This document shows positions 33,747 to 42,893 of a stretch of 64,000 bases of DNA, one piece after another. The stretch's first letter is position 1. The number at the start of each line of letters is the position of its first letter. Under the pieces are notes generated by a model that was given only the letters and a program-made list of their open reading frames with translations, was not told the DNA's origin and did no database searches. Source of the stretch: Oscillospiraceae bacterium (GTDB lineage Bacteria > Bacillota > Clostridia > Oscillospirales > Oscillospiraceae); the NCBI GenBank assembly GCA_910575695.1, contig CAJTGJ010000002.1, positions 1-64,000 on the forward strand, read 5' to 3'. The translations under genes were made by a program, and so were the position numbers.

Positions 33747-34234
33747 TGCCAAAGCATAAAATCATCATTTCCGCCGACGTCCCCGGTGTGGACGAAGGCC
33801 TGCGCTCCTTCCTGCGCCGTGTGATCCGCACCGTACTGGACGCGGAAGGGGTGGACGTGCCCTGCGAGATCAGCGTGCTGGTTACCAACGACACGGGCAT
33901 ACGCCGGGTCAATGTGGACATGAGGGGGGTGGACGCGCCCACCGATGTGCTGTCCTTCCCCATGTTCGAGCTGTCCCCGGGGGACAAGCCCGCCCCGGAG
34001 GACGCCGACCCGGCCACCGGGCTGGCGCCCCTGGGGGATATGTGCATCTCTCTGGAGCGGGCCAAGGGACAGGCCAAGGAGTACGGCCATTCCAACCGCC
34101 GGGAGCTGGCGTACTTAGCCGTCCATTCCGTTTTGCACCTGCTGGGCTACGACCACCTGGACGAGGGCCCCATGAAGGCCCAGATGCGGGCGCGGGAGGA
34201 AGCCGTCATGTCGGAGCTGGGGCTGGAACGGTAA
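33746..34234 (+). CDS. ybeY: endoribonuclease YbeY
   Basis: The protein has 162 aa. The zinc site H-x3-H-x5-H is seen in VHSVLHLLGYDHLDEG, preceded by ELAYLAVHS. The PTDVLSFPM segment is a second family hallmark. It matures 16S rRNA 3' ends and takes part in ribosome quality control. The start overlaps the stop of the XRE gene; era follows after 61 bp. Confidence 0.95.
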   Translation: MPKHKIIISADVPGVDEGLRSFLRRVIRTVLDAEGVDVPCEISVLVTNDTGIRRVNVDMRGVDAPTDVLSFPMFELSPGDKPAPEDADPATGLAPLGDMCISLERAKGQAKEYGHSNRRELAYLAVHSVLHLLGYDHLDEGPMKAQMRAREEAVMSELGLER

Positions 34235-34295
34235 ACAAGTAAAGTGCGGCGATGCTCAATGCCGTCATATAAAAGGAAGTTGAGGATTACCTAAT

Positions 34296-35189
34296 ATGAA
34301 CATCAAGAAAAGTGGAATTATCACCATTTGCGGACGGCCCAACGTGGGCAAATCCACCCTGACCAACACCCTGGCGGGGGAGAAGGTTGCCATTGTCTCC
34401 CCCAAGCCTCAGACCACCCGCAACCGCATCTGCGCCGTGCTGAACCGGGGGGACAGTCAGTTTGTGTTTGTGGACACGCCGGGTCTGCACAAGGCCCGCA
34501 CCCGCCTGGGCGATTACATGGTCAAGGTGGTAAAGCAGTCTGTGGCAGACGTGGACGGGGTGATGCTTCTGGTGGAGCCGGTGGACCGAATCGGCAAACC
34601 GGAGCAGGAACTGATCGACCGCATCAAGGCGCTGGGCGTCCCCGCCGCGCTGGTCATCAACAAGATCGACACGGTGGAGAAGGAAAAACTGCTGTCGGTG
34701 ATGGCGGCATATGGTGCGGCCCACGGCTGGAACGCGGTGGTGCCCATCTCGGCCAAAACCGGCGAGGGCGTGGACGAGCTGCTGGAGGTATTGGGAGGCT
34801 GGCTTCCCGAGGGGCCCCAGCTGTTCCCTGACGGGGCGGTGACCGACCAGCCGGAGCGGCAGATAATGGCGGAGATCGTCCGGGAAAAGCTGCTTCGGGA
34901 GCTGGACAAGGAGATCCCCCACGGCACGGCGGTGGAGGTGACCAGGTTCTCCCAGCGGGACAACGACATCATCGACTGCCACGTGACCATATACTGTGAG
35001 AAGGCGTCCCACAAGGGCATCATCATCGGCAAGGGCGGGGCCATGCTGAAAAAGGTCAGCACCCAGGCCCGGCAGGACATGGAGGCGTTCATGGGGGCCA
35101 AGGTGTACCTGGAGACCTGGGTGAAGGTAAAGGAGAACTGGCGGGACAACCCGGCGGCGATCCAGAACTTTGGCTACCGGGAGGACTGA
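34296..35189 (+). CDS. era: GTPase Era
   Basis: The protein has 297 aa. The G domain has G1 GRPNVGKST (13-21), G3 DTPGLH, G4 NKID and G5 SAKTG. The C-terminal KH domain has IIIGKGGAMLKK. It binds the 3' end of 16S rRNA and assists 30S assembly. The order ybeY-era-yqzL-recO is as in Bacillus, but dgkA and cdd are missing between ybeY and era. Confidence 0.97.
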   Translation: MNIKKSGIITICGRPNVGKSTLTNTLAGEKVAIVSPKPQTTRNRICAVLNRGDSQFVFVDTPGLHKARTRLGDYMVKVVKQSVADVDGVMLLVEPVDRIGKPEQELIDRIKALGVPAALVINKIDTVEKEKLLSVMAAYGAAHGWNAVVPISAKTGEGVDELLEVLGGWLPEGPQLFPDGAVTDQPERQIMAEIVREKLLRELDKEIPHGTAVEVTRFSQRDNDIIDCHVTIYCEKASHKGIIIGKGGAMLKKVSTQARQDMEAFMGAKVYLETWVKVKENWRDNPAAIQNFGYRED

Positions 35190-35192
35190 GCC

Positions 35193-35861
35193 ATGGTGGC
35201 AGTTGAAGCATGGATGCGGGAGCTTTCCGGGAAGCTGTCCAGGAAGTTCGGCTCCCGCCTGCTGTTTCTGGGCTTGCAGGGCAGCTATGGCCGGGGCGAG
35301 GCCAATGAGGACAGCGATATCGACGTGGTGACGGTGCTGGACCGGGTGGAGCTGTCCGATCTGGATGCCTATAAAGCCATTGTGTCCGCCATGCCCGAGG
35401 GGGAGAAGGCCTGCGGCTTCCTGTGCGGGGCGGCGGAGCTGAAGAACTGGCCCCAATATGACCTGCTGGCGCTGGCGCAGGATACGCAGACGGTTTACGG
35501 CGCCTTGGACGGGCTTCTGCCGCCCATGGGACGGAGAGAGCTGGCGGAGGGAGCGGCCATCGGCGCGTCGGGGCTGTACCACGCCGCTGTCCACACCTAT
35601 TTGTACGCGCCCCGGGAGGAATGGCCTGGATTTTTGAGCGCGGCGGAGAAAAGCGCGTTCTTTGTGCTGAGGACGCTGTACGAACTGCGCCGCGGACGGC
35701 GGGTGCAGACCCGTCGGGAACTGCTGTCCTGCCTGACAGGGGACGAGCGGGCGATGCTGGCCCCGGAAGAGGGGGAAGCGCCGGAAGCAGCGTTTGCCCG
35801 GCTGGTGCGCTGGTCGGCCTCGGCTCTGGCGGAGGCCCATCGGGCCGGAGGGGAAGCCTGA
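35193..35861 (+). CDS. nucleotidyltransferase-domain protein
   Basis: The protein has 222 aa, starting 3 bp after the era stop. The MNT-type motif GSYGRGEANEDSDIDVV supplies GS and the D-x-D metal ligands. The C-terminal part is helical and resembles the HEPN/KNTase-C type partners (EKSAFFVLRTLYELRRGR). The reaction is unknown; the family includes antibiotic-adenylating enzymes and MNT antitoxins. It is placed between era and yqzL, where B. subtilis has no gene, so it looks like an insertion into a conserved operon. Confidence 0.75.
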   Translation: MVAVEAWMRELSGKLSRKFGSRLLFLGLQGSYGRGEANEDSDIDVVTVLDRVELSDLDAYKAIVSAMPEGEKACGFLCGAAELKNWPQYDLLALAQDTQTVYGALDGLLPPMGRRELAEGAAIGASGLYHAAVHTYLYAPREEWPGFLSAAEKSAFFVLRTLYELRRGRRVQTRRELLSCLTGDERAMLAPEEGEAPEAAFARLVRWSASALAEAHRAGGEA

Positions 35862-35958
35862 CAAAAAATACAACCCAACATGAAAATGGTCACAAAATTT
35901 CCCTGACATAATCAATCCGCCGCTGTCCATGCTAATGGTATGTACAGGAGGGACGGCA

Positions 35959-36150
35959 ATGAATCGAGAGTATTGGAAGCTGTTTTGGACCACCGGGATG
36001 CCGGAGGCGTGGCTGATGAGCCGGGACGGTGAGGAAACGCCGCTGCCTGAAGCAGATCAGGACGGCATACAGGGCTTGACCAGCCCGCTGGTTGACAGCC
36101 CGTACCCGGTGTCCAGCAGCATACCGGGCAACCGGAGGAATATCTACTAA
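35959..36150 (+). CDS. YqzL-like small protein
   Basis: The protein has 63 aa from ATG 35959 with AGGAGGGA upstream. The start MNREYWKLFWTTGMPEAWLMSRD matches the YqzL pattern (LFW..TG...AYL). B. subtilis YqzL is also encoded between era and recO. It ends in a Pro/Ser-rich tail not seen in the Bacillus protein. Function is not known. Confidence 0.7.
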   Translation: MNREYWKLFWTTGMPEAWLMSRDGEETPLPEADQDGIQGLTSPLVDSPYPVSSSIPGNRRNIY

Positions 36151-36198
36151 AATATACGCGTTCCGGCGGACTGCCGGGACGTACATAGGAGTGTGGCT

Positions 36199-36981
36199 AT
36201 GCACCTGACCACAAACGCCCTCGTCCTGCGCGAGGTGAATTACAAGGAATCGGACAAGATACTGACCCTGATGACGGAGACTGAGGGGAAACTCACCGTG
36301 ACCGCCCGGGGGTGCCGCAGGAAGGACAGCCCCATTGCTTCCGCCTGCCAGCTCCTGGCCTGGGGGGAGTTCACCCTGTACGAGTTTCGGGGGATGTGGT
36401 CGGTGAAGGAGACGGCTTCTGAGCGGCTGTTTGATGGGATACGGTCGGATTTGGAAAAGCTGTCTCTGGCCAGCTATTTGTCGGAGGCCGCCGAGGTGCT
36501 GGCCGAGGAGGGCCAGCCAGACGCGGCCCTGCTGAGCATGACGCTGAACTGCCTCCACGCCCTGGACAAAATGCACGTTCCCCTGGTCCAGGTAAAGGCC
36601 GCCTTTGAGTGGCGGGCCATGGCGCTGGCGGGGTACGAGCCCCAGCTGGAGCGGTGCGGGGTGTGCTTCCGGGAACAGCCGAAGGAGCCCCACATTCACC
36701 TGGGGGAGGGCACCATCCACTGTGCCGCCTGCCGGGATAAGCTGGGGGAGGGGGTGTCCATGCCCCTGACGGCGGCGGCGCTGGCCGCTCTGCGGCATAT
36801 TGTGTGGGGGCCGCGCAAGCGCCTGCTGTCCTTCCGGCTGGACGAGGAGGGCATGAAACGCCTGTCCGAGGCATCGGAGGCGTACCTCATGACCCGGCTG
36901 GAGCGAGGGTTCCGGACGCTGGACTTCTATAAATCCATTACTTATAAACCGATGGCCCAACGGCCGACGAAATTAAATTGA
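36199..36981 (+). CDS. recO: DNA repair protein RecO
   Basis: The protein has 260 aa. The start at ATG 36199 (GGAG 7 bp upstream) is preferred over the GTG at 36193. The N-terminal OB fold reads ALVLREVNYKESDKILTLMT...GKLTVTARG. The C-terminal zinc region has CGVC and CAAC pairs. It loads RecA at gaps with RecR in the RecFOR pathway and joins the recA-recX pair elsewhere in this window. Confidence 0.93.
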   Translation: MHLTTNALVLREVNYKESDKILTLMTETEGKLTVTARGCRRKDSPIASACQLLAWGEFTLYEFRGMWSVKETASERLFDGIRSDLEKLSLASYLSEAAEVLAEEGQPDAALLSMTLNCLHALDKMHVPLVQVKAAFEWRAMALAGYEPQLERCGVCFREQPKEPHIHLGEGTIHCAACRDKLGEGVSMPLTAAALAALRHIVWGPRKRLLSFRLDEEGMKRLSEASEAYLMTRLERGFRTLDFYKSITYKPMAQRPTKLN

Positions 36982-36992
36982 GGAATTATGCT

Positions 36993-39377
36993 ATGACACA
37001 GCTGTTTGAAAAATCCATTGAGACTTTGGAACTGCCCCGGGTGCTGGCCCTGCTGGCCAACGAGGCGGTGACCGAGGAGGGCAAAGAGCGCTGTCTGGCC
37101 CTGCGGCCCGTCAGCGTGCAAAACGACGTAAGCCGCCTGCAAAAGCAGACCACCGCCGCATTTGACCTGCTGGTGAAGCACGGCACGCCCTCCCTGTCCG
37201 GGGTGAAGCCGGTGGCGGCCGCCCTTCAGCGGGCGGACCGGGGGGGCGCGCTGAACACCCGGGAGCTGCTGGATATCGCCCAGGTTCTGCGGTGCGCCCG
37301 GAACGTCCACGAGTACGGCGCGGGCGGCGGCGAGGCCAAGACGGTGCTGGACGGCTATTTCGGGAGCCTCACTGCAAACCGTTTTCTGGAGGACAAGATC
37401 ACCGGCTCCATCCTCAGCGAGGAGGAGATCGCTGACGCGGCCTCCCCGGAACTGGCCGACATCCGGCGGCACATCCGGGCGGCGGCGGGCAAGGTGCGGG
37501 ACGTGCTCAACCGTCTGATCTCGTCCAACCAGTCCAAGTATTTGCAGGAGGCCATCATCACCATGCGTGGGGGCCGTTACGTGGTGCCTGTGAAAAGCGA
37601 ACACAAAAACGACATCCCCGGCCTGGTCCACGATGTATCCGGCTCAGGCGGCACCTTCTTCATCGAGCCCATGGGGGTGGTGAACGCCAACAACGAGCTG
37701 CGGGAGCTGCAAGCGAAGGAGCAGAAGGAGATCGAGCGCATTTTGGCGGAGCTGTCTGCCGACTGCGCGGGCTTCAAGACGGATATCGAGGATGATTACC
37801 AGACCCTGGTGTCCCTGGACTGTATTTTTGCCCGGGCCAAGCTGTCCTCCGCCATGGGGGCTATGGAGCCGGCGCTGGGCGGTCATATTGAGCTGAGAAA
37901 AGCCCGGCACCCCCTGCTGGACCCCAAGACTGCCGTGCGCAATGATTTGATGCTGGGCGGGAAGTTCGACACCCTGGTCATCACCGGACCCAACACCGGC
38001 GGCAAAACGGTGACGCTGAAAACCCTGGGCCTGCTGACCCTCATGGCCCAGTGCGGCCTGCATATCCCGGCGGCGGACGGGTCCACCATCAAGGTGTGCT
38101 CCGCTGTGCTGGCGGACATCGGTGACGAGCAGTCCATCGACCAGTCCCTGTCCACCTTCTCCTCCCACATGACCAACATCGTGGCCATATTGGAGCAGGT
38201 GGACGATGAGACGCTGATCCTGTTTGACGAGCTGGGGGCGGGCACCGACCCGGTGGAGGGTGCGGCGCTGGCCGCGGCCATTATCGAATCCGCCCGGGCG
38301 CTGGGGGCGGCGGTGGCCGCTACCACCCACTACGCCGAGCTGAAGGTGTACGCCATGACCACAAAAGGGGTGGAGAACGCCTCCTGCGAGTTCGATGTGG
38401 AGACGCTGGCCCCCACCTACCGGGTGCTCATCGGCATTCCCGGCAAGTCCAACGCCTTTGCCATCTCCCGGCGGCTGGGTCTGCCCGACCATATCATCCA
38501 GAAAGCCGCTGACCGCATCGACGCGGAAAACGTGCGCTTTGAGGATGTGCTCAGCCAGCTGGATATTCAGCGGCAGGCCATGGAGAAAGAAAAGGAGCAG
38601 GCTGCAATGCTGCGCCGGGAGATGGAGGAGGCCCGCACGCAGGCGGAGGAGTATCGCGCCCACATCAAGGAGGAGCGGAGGAAGGCCACGGAAAAGGCCC
38701 AGGCGGAGGCCCGCGCCATCATTGAGCAGGCCCGGGATGCCGCCGACCAGGCATTTAAAGAGCTGAACGAGATGCGCCGACGCCAGGAGCAGGCAAAGGA
38801 GTGGGTAGACGACAACGAACAGCGGGCGGACCTGCGCCGGAAACTGAACGAGGCGGACGCCGCGCTGGGGGGCGGAAAAGAGAAACTGCCGCCCCCGCCG
38901 CCCGCCCGGGACGCTGTGGCGGGGGATACGGTGGAACTGCTGAAAATGGGCACCCAGGCGGAGGTGGTGGGCGTCAACAAGGACGGCACGCTCCAGCTCC
39001 AGGCGGGAATTTTGAAGCTGAAAGCCAAGCAGAGCGAGGTGCGGGTGCTGGAGGACGTGACGGCCCGGAAAAAGCAGAGCGCCAAGGACAAGCAGCGGGC
39101 TGCGTCGGTGAGCCGTCCCTTCCGGGCGTCCGCCGCCAAGGCGGAGCTGGACCTGCGGGGCATGATGGTGGACGAGGCGCTGGGTACGGTGGACCTGTTC
39201 CTGGACAACGCCGTGATGGGCAGGCTGGAGACGGTGACCATCATCCACGGCAAGGGCACCGGGGCTCTGCGCAAGGCGGTGCGGGAGCACCTGAAGAAAA
39301 GCCGCTATGTGAAGGAGTTCCGCCCCGGTGCCTATGGCGAGGGGGAGGACGGCGTGACAGTGGCCACGCTGAGATGA
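36993..39377 (+). CDS. mutS2: endonuclease MutS2
   Basis: The protein has 794 aa. The MutS core has Walker A GPNTGGKTVTLKT and Walker B ILFDELGAGTDP. A long charged coiled coil at about 520-620 (QAMEKEKEQAAMLRREMEEAR) is followed by a C-terminal Smr domain with LDLRGMMVDEAL and IHGKGTGALR. Without MutL-interacting mismatch domain it acts on branched DNA and collided ribosomes rather than in mismatch repair. The start at 36993 has GAGGAA upstream; an in-frame TTG lies 15 bp earlier. Confidence 0.96.
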   Translation: MTQLFEKSIETLELPRVLALLANEAVTEEGKERCLALRPVSVQNDVSRLQKQTTAAFDLLVKHGTPSLSGVKPVAAALQRADRGGALNTRELLDIAQVLRCARNVHEYGAGGGEAKTVLDGYFGSLTANRFLEDKITGSILSEEEIADAASPELADIRRHIRAAAGKVRDVLNRLISSNQSKYLQEAIITMRGGRYVVPVKSEHKNDIPGLVHDVSGSGGTFFIEPMGVVNANNELRELQAKEQKEIERILAELSADCAGFKTDIEDDYQTLVSLDCIFARAKLSSAMGAMEPALGGHIELRKARHPLLDPKTAVRNDLMLGGKFDTLVITGPNTGGKTVTLKTLGLLTLMAQCGLHIPAADGSTIKVCSAVLADIGDEQSIDQSLSTFSSHMTNIVAILEQVDDETLILFDELGAGTDPVEGAALAAAIIESARALGAAVAATTHYAELKVYAMTTKGVENASCEFDVETLAPTYRVLIGIPGKSNAFAISRRLGLPDHIIQKAADRIDAENVRFEDVLSQLDIQRQAMEKEKEQAAMLRREMEEARTQAEEYRAHIKEERRKATEKAQAEARAIIEQARDAADQAFKELNEMRRRQEQAKEWVDDNEQRADLRRKLNEADAALGGGKEKLPPPPPARDAVAGDTVELLKMGTQAEVVGVNKDGTLQLQAGILKLKAKQSEVRVLEDVTARKKQSAKDKQRAASVSRPFRASAAKAELDLRGMMVDEALGTVDLFLDNAVMGRLETVTIIHGKGTGALRKAVREHLKKSRYVKEFRPGAYGEGEDGVTVATLR

Positions 39378-39519
39378 CAAACGCCTGCTTTGTGTCCGCG
39401 GGGGAGAGACGTTTTGGCTCTGCCCCAAGCGGATCAGGCGGCGGAAAAAACCCCTGCCTGTGTAGTGAATTGTGGGTGTAATTTGTGAAAGTCCCTGTGA
39501 GAATTTGGTGAAAATGCTC

Positions 39520-39549
39520 TTGACGTTTTGGGGATGAATTTGGTATCCT
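39520..39549 (+). promoter_or_regulatory. promoter of the HPr gene
   Basis: TTGACG (39520-39525), 18-bp spacer, TATCCT (39544-39549), 83 bp before the ATG. The 255-bp gap after mutS2 shows no other feature. Confidence 0.65.
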
Positions 39550-39632
39550 ATCATTGTACAAAGATTCGGAGTAGGGCCTGTGTGCGCCATGGGCAGCCCG
39601 GGGCCGAAACTTTTTGATGGAGGGAATCGCTC

Positions 39633-39896
39633 ATGTATATGAAAGAGACTACGGTAAACAACCAGGTCGGCCTGCACGCCCGTCCGGCTACGTTTTTTAT
39701 CCAGAAGGCCAACGAGTACAAGAGCTCCATCTGGGTGGAGAAGGATGACCGCCGTGTGAATGCCAAGAGCCTGCTGGGTGTTTTGTCCCTGGGGATCGTC
39801 AAGGGCACGGCCATCAACCTCATTGCCGACGGCCCCGATGAGGAGGCTGCCATCAACGCTCTGGTGGAACTGATTAACTCTGAGTTTTCTGAGTAA
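39633..39896 (+). CDS. HPr phosphocarrier protein
   Basis: The protein has 87 aa. The active-site His lies in VGLHARPAT (His16) and the regulatory Ser in AKSLLGVLSLGI, so it should take phosphate from enzyme I and be phosphorylated by HPr kinase. The presence of the His argues against Crh. The Tyr-Met-Lys start adds one residue before the usual core. It is transcribed alone: a promoter and a terminator flank it. Confidence 0.93.
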   Translation: MYMKETTVNNQVGLHARPATFFIQKANEYKSSIWVEKDDRRVNAKSLLGVLSLGIVKGTAINLIADGPDEEAAINALVELINSEFSE

Positions 39897-39910
39897 TTGC
39901 GACAGATCAC

Positions 39911-39941
39911 GAAAAGCGCCGCGTTCAGCGGCGCTTTTTTT
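39911..39941 (+). terminator. terminator of the HPr gene
   Basis: AAAGCGCCGC pairs with GCGGCGCTTT around a 5-nt loop and is followed by TTTTTTT. Confidence 0.9.
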
Positions 39942-39961
39942 GTAAAAGGGGGCGGGCTCCA

Positions 39962-41809
39962 TTGACATTTGACGAACTGCGGGACAAGGCACACGCCCTG
40001 CCGCTGAAGCCCGGCGTTTACATCATGCAGAACAGCGCCAGCGAGGTCATTTATGTGGGCAAGGCCAAGGCGCTGAAAAACCGGGTGAGCCAGTATTTCC
40101 AGGACCAGTCCCGGCACAACGAAAAGACCCGGGTCATGGTCAGCCAGATCGATCATTTCGACGTAATCGTGGTGCAGTCGGAGTTTGAGGCCCTGGTGCT
40201 GGAATGCGCCCTGATCAAGCGGCACCAGCCCCGGTACAATATTTTGCTGAAGGACAGCAAGGGCTACCCTTATATCCGGCTGCCGGCGGGGGACTATCCC
40301 CGGTTTTCCCTGGCATCCAAGGCCGAGGACGACGGGGCAAAATATTTTGGACCCTACGGCTCCCGCTTTGCCAGCCAGGGTATCATCGACGCCCTGCGGG
40401 AAGCCCTGCGGCTTCCTTCCTGCCGCCGGAAGTTTCCGAAGGACATCGGAAAAGAGCGTCCCTGCCTCAACTTCCATATGGGTGTGTGCGACGGCTACTG
40501 CCGCCCCGAGATGGACCAGACCCAATATAAACGCTCCATCGACCAGGCGGTGCGCCTGCTGGAGGGGCGGCAGGACGAGGTGGTTGACGAGCTGACGGCG
40601 GAAATGGAGCTGGCGGCAGAAGAATTGCGATTTGAGAAAGCGGCCCAGCTCCGGGACCGCATCCGCTCCATCCAGCTGCTGTCCAAGCGTCAGAAAGCGG
40701 TGGCCGGGTCGTTGGCGGACACCGACGTGGTGGGCTACCACCGGGGGGAGGCCAAAAGCTGCTTTGTGGTGCTCCACTACATCGGAGGCGAGCTGGCGGC
40801 AAAGGACTGGGAGCTGATGGCGGTCCCCATGGAGGACGACCCGTCCACAGTGTCCGCCCTGGCGGCGCAGTATTACGGCGGGCGGAGCCAGCTTCCCCGG
40901 CAGATCCTGCTGCCCTGCGACATTGACGAGCAGGTGGAGCTGGCCCGGATGCTCACCGAGGCGGTGGGCCGCAAGGTGGAGGTGCTCACCCCCCAGCGGG
41001 GGGCCAAGATGGAGCTGGTCAAGCTGGCCAACGAGAACGCCGCCGAGGAGGTGCTCCGGGCCACCACGGCGGAGGAGCGGCGGTCCAAGCTTACCGAGGC
41101 GCTGGGAACCCTGCTGGGGATGGAGGAGCTGCCCCACCGGATTGAGGCGTTCGACATCTCCAACACCGGAAGCTCGGATATTGTGGCCTCCATGACAGTC
41201 CACATTGACGGCAGGCCGCTGAAGCGGGACTACCGCCACTTTAAATTAAAGGATATGCCCCACGCCGACGACTATGCCTCCATGGAGCAGGTGGTGGAGC
41301 GGCGGTTCCGGCGCTATCTGGATGGGGACGAGAAATTTGCCGCCCGTCCAGACCTGCTGCTGATGGACGGAGGCGCGGGGCAGGTAAAGGTGGCGGAGGA
41401 AGCGCTGGCCCGCCTGGGGCTGGGGGGTATCCCGGTATACGGCATGGTGAAGGACAACCGCCACCGCACCCGAGCGCTGGTGGCCGGGGACGGCCGGGAG
41501 ATCGGTATACAGGCGAACCAGGCCCTGTTCGCTATGGTGGGCCGTATCCAGGAGGAGACCCACCGCTTTGCCATTGAGTTCCACCGCCAGCAGCAGGCCG
41601 GTCATTTGAAGGGCTCGGCGCTGGACCAGATACCGGGAGTGGGTCCCGCCCGGAAGGCACAGCTTCTGAAAGCGTTCAAGAGCGTCAAAGCGGTGAAAGC
41701 CGCTTCGCTGGAGGAGCTTGCCGCCGTGGTGCCCAAAAACACCGCCCAGGCGGTATACTCCCATTTCCATCAGCCGGACGATCAACAGGGAAAGGATGAG
41801 ACGCCATGA
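39962..41809 (+). CDS. uvrC: excinuclease ABC subunit C
   Basis: The protein has 615 aa from a TTG at 39962 (AAGGGGGCGGG upstream); no ATG fits the family start. The GIY-YIG domain has PGVYIMQNSASEVIYVGKAKALKNRV. The UvrB-binding UVR motif lies around 205-230 and the C-terminal RNase H-like domain has FDISNTGSSD and LLLMDGGAGQVK, ending in helix-hairpin-helix motifs (IPGVGPARKAQLL). It makes both incisions in nucleotide excision repair. uvrA and uvrB are not nearby. It overlaps rsmD by ATGA. Confidence 0.97.
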   Translation: MTFDELRDKAHALPLKPGVYIMQNSASEVIYVGKAKALKNRVSQYFQDQSRHNEKTRVMVSQIDHFDVIVVQSEFEALVLECALIKRHQPRYNILLKDSKGYPYIRLPAGDYPRFSLASKAEDDGAKYFGPYGSRFASQGIIDALREALRLPSCRRKFPKDIGKERPCLNFHMGVCDGYCRPEMDQTQYKRSIDQAVRLLEGRQDEVVDELTAEMELAAEELRFEKAAQLRDRIRSIQLLSKRQKAVAGSLADTDVVGYHRGEAKSCFVVLHYIGGELAAKDWELMAVPMEDDPSTVSALAAQYYGGRSQLPRQILLPCDIDEQVELARMLTEAVGRKVEVLTPQRGAKMELVKLANENAAEEVLRATTAEERRSKLTEALGTLLGMEELPHRIEAFDISNTGSSDIVASMTVHIDGRPLKRDYRHFKLKDMPHADDYASMEQVVERRFRRYLDGDEKFAARPDLLLMDGGAGQVKVAEEALARLGLGGIPVYGMVKDNRHRTRALVAGDGREIGIQANQALFAMVGRIQEETHRFAIEFHRQQQAGHLKGSALDQIPGVGPARKAQLLKAFKSVKAVKAASLEELAAVVPKNTAQAVYSHFHQPDDQQGKDETP

Positions 41810-42357
41810 GAGTGATCACAGGGTCAGCCAAGGGGCGGAGGCTGGCGGAGCTGCCCGGCCTGGACACCCGCCCCACCACCTCCAAAATGAAAGAGGGGCT
41901 GTTCAGCGCCATCCAGTTCGACATCGAGGGCAGGCGGGTGCTGGATCTGTTCGCGGGCACCGGACAGCTGGGCATCGAGTGCCTGAGCCGCGGGGCGGCG
42001 TTCTGCGATTTTGTGGACAGCGCCCCCGCCGCGCTGAAGGTGGTGCGGCAGAACGTCAAAGCCTGCGGCTTTGAGGACCGCAGCGTTTGCCACGGAAAAG
42101 ACTTCGCGGCTTTTCTCAGCCGCGGCCGGGAGAAATATGGGCTTGTCTTTCTGGACCCGCCCTATGCCTCCGGAAATCTGGAGCGGGCCATTGAACTGAT
42201 TACTACGATTGACATTGTGGTGGAAAATGGTATAATAGTTTGCGAAAGTCCGGCGGACCACGTTCTGCCGGAGCTGCCCGCCCCCTACGAGAAGGGGAAG
42301 GAGCACCGCTACGGCAAGATTAAATTTACCCTATACTGCAGGAGACATGACATATGA
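41806..42357 (+). CDS. rsmD: 16S rRNA (guanine(966)-N2)-methyltransferase RsmD
   Basis: The protein has 183 aa. The start RVITGSAKGRRL and the segment RPTTSKMKEGLFSAI are family landmarks; VLDLFAGTGQLGIE binds SAM and FLDPPYASG is the catalytic motif. The stop overlaps the coaD start (ATGA), the conserved rsmD-coaD pair. Confidence 0.95.
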   Translation: MRVITGSAKGRRLAELPGLDTRPTTSKMKEGLFSAIQFDIEGRRVLDLFAGTGQLGIECLSRGAAFCDFVDSAPAALKVVRQNVKACGFEDRSVCHGKDFAAFLSRGREKYGLVFLDPPYASGNLERAIELITTIDIVVENGIIVCESPADHVLPELPAPYEKGKEHRYGKIKFTLYCRRHDI

Positions 42358-42851
42358 AACGTGCCATTTATCCCGGAAGCTTTGACCCGGTGACCCTGGG
42401 CCATTTGGATATTATCAAGCGTGCCTCTGCTATTTTCGATGAGTTGATCGTGTGTGTCAGTGTCAATTCCGCCAAGGACAACGGGCTGTTTACCCCGGAG
42501 GAGAGGACGGAGCTGATACGGAAAGTGACGGAGGACCTGCCCAACGTCAGGGTGGACTGCTCCCGGGAGCTGGTGGCGGAATATGCCAAGCGCAATCGTG
42601 CCCGTGTGCTGGTCAAGGGCCTGCGGGCGGTGTCAGACTATGAGGCGGAGATCCAGATGGCTATGGTGAACGCCAAGCTCTATCCTAAGCTGGACACCGT
42701 GTTCCTGTATACACGCCCGAAATATGCGTTCCTCAGCTCCACTGTGGTAAAGGAAATGGCCAGATACGGAGCGGAGCTGTCCGATTTTGTGCCCCGGCAG
42801 ATTATTGAACAGGTGCGGGCCAAGGTGGCGGCCGCCGCTGGTGGGATCTGA
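42354..42851 (+). CDS. coaD: phosphopantetheine adenylyltransferase
   Basis: The protein has 165 aa. The nucleotidyltransferase motif is YPGSFDPVTLGHLDII (T/HxGH class), and the C-terminal segment YAFLSSTVVKEMARYGAE follows. It makes dephospho-CoA from 4'-phosphopantetheine and ATP. The gene is translationally coupled to rsmD. Confidence 0.96.
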   Translation: MKRAIYPGSFDPVTLGHLDIIKRASAIFDELIVCVSVNSAKDNGLFTPEERTELIRKVTEDLPNVRVDCSRELVAEYAKRNRARVLVKGLRAVSDYEAEIQMAMVNAKLYPKLDTVFLYTRPKYAFLSSTVVKEMARYGAELSDFVPRQIIEQVRAKVAAAAGGI

Positions 42852-42893
42852 TGCCGCTGTACCGCCCACAAGTTTACGAAAGGAGATATGGAA

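Noticed and set aside
37644..39992. 782-aa minus-strand frame opposite mutS2
   Set aside because: Antisense of mutS2 and HPr, with no recognisable domain.
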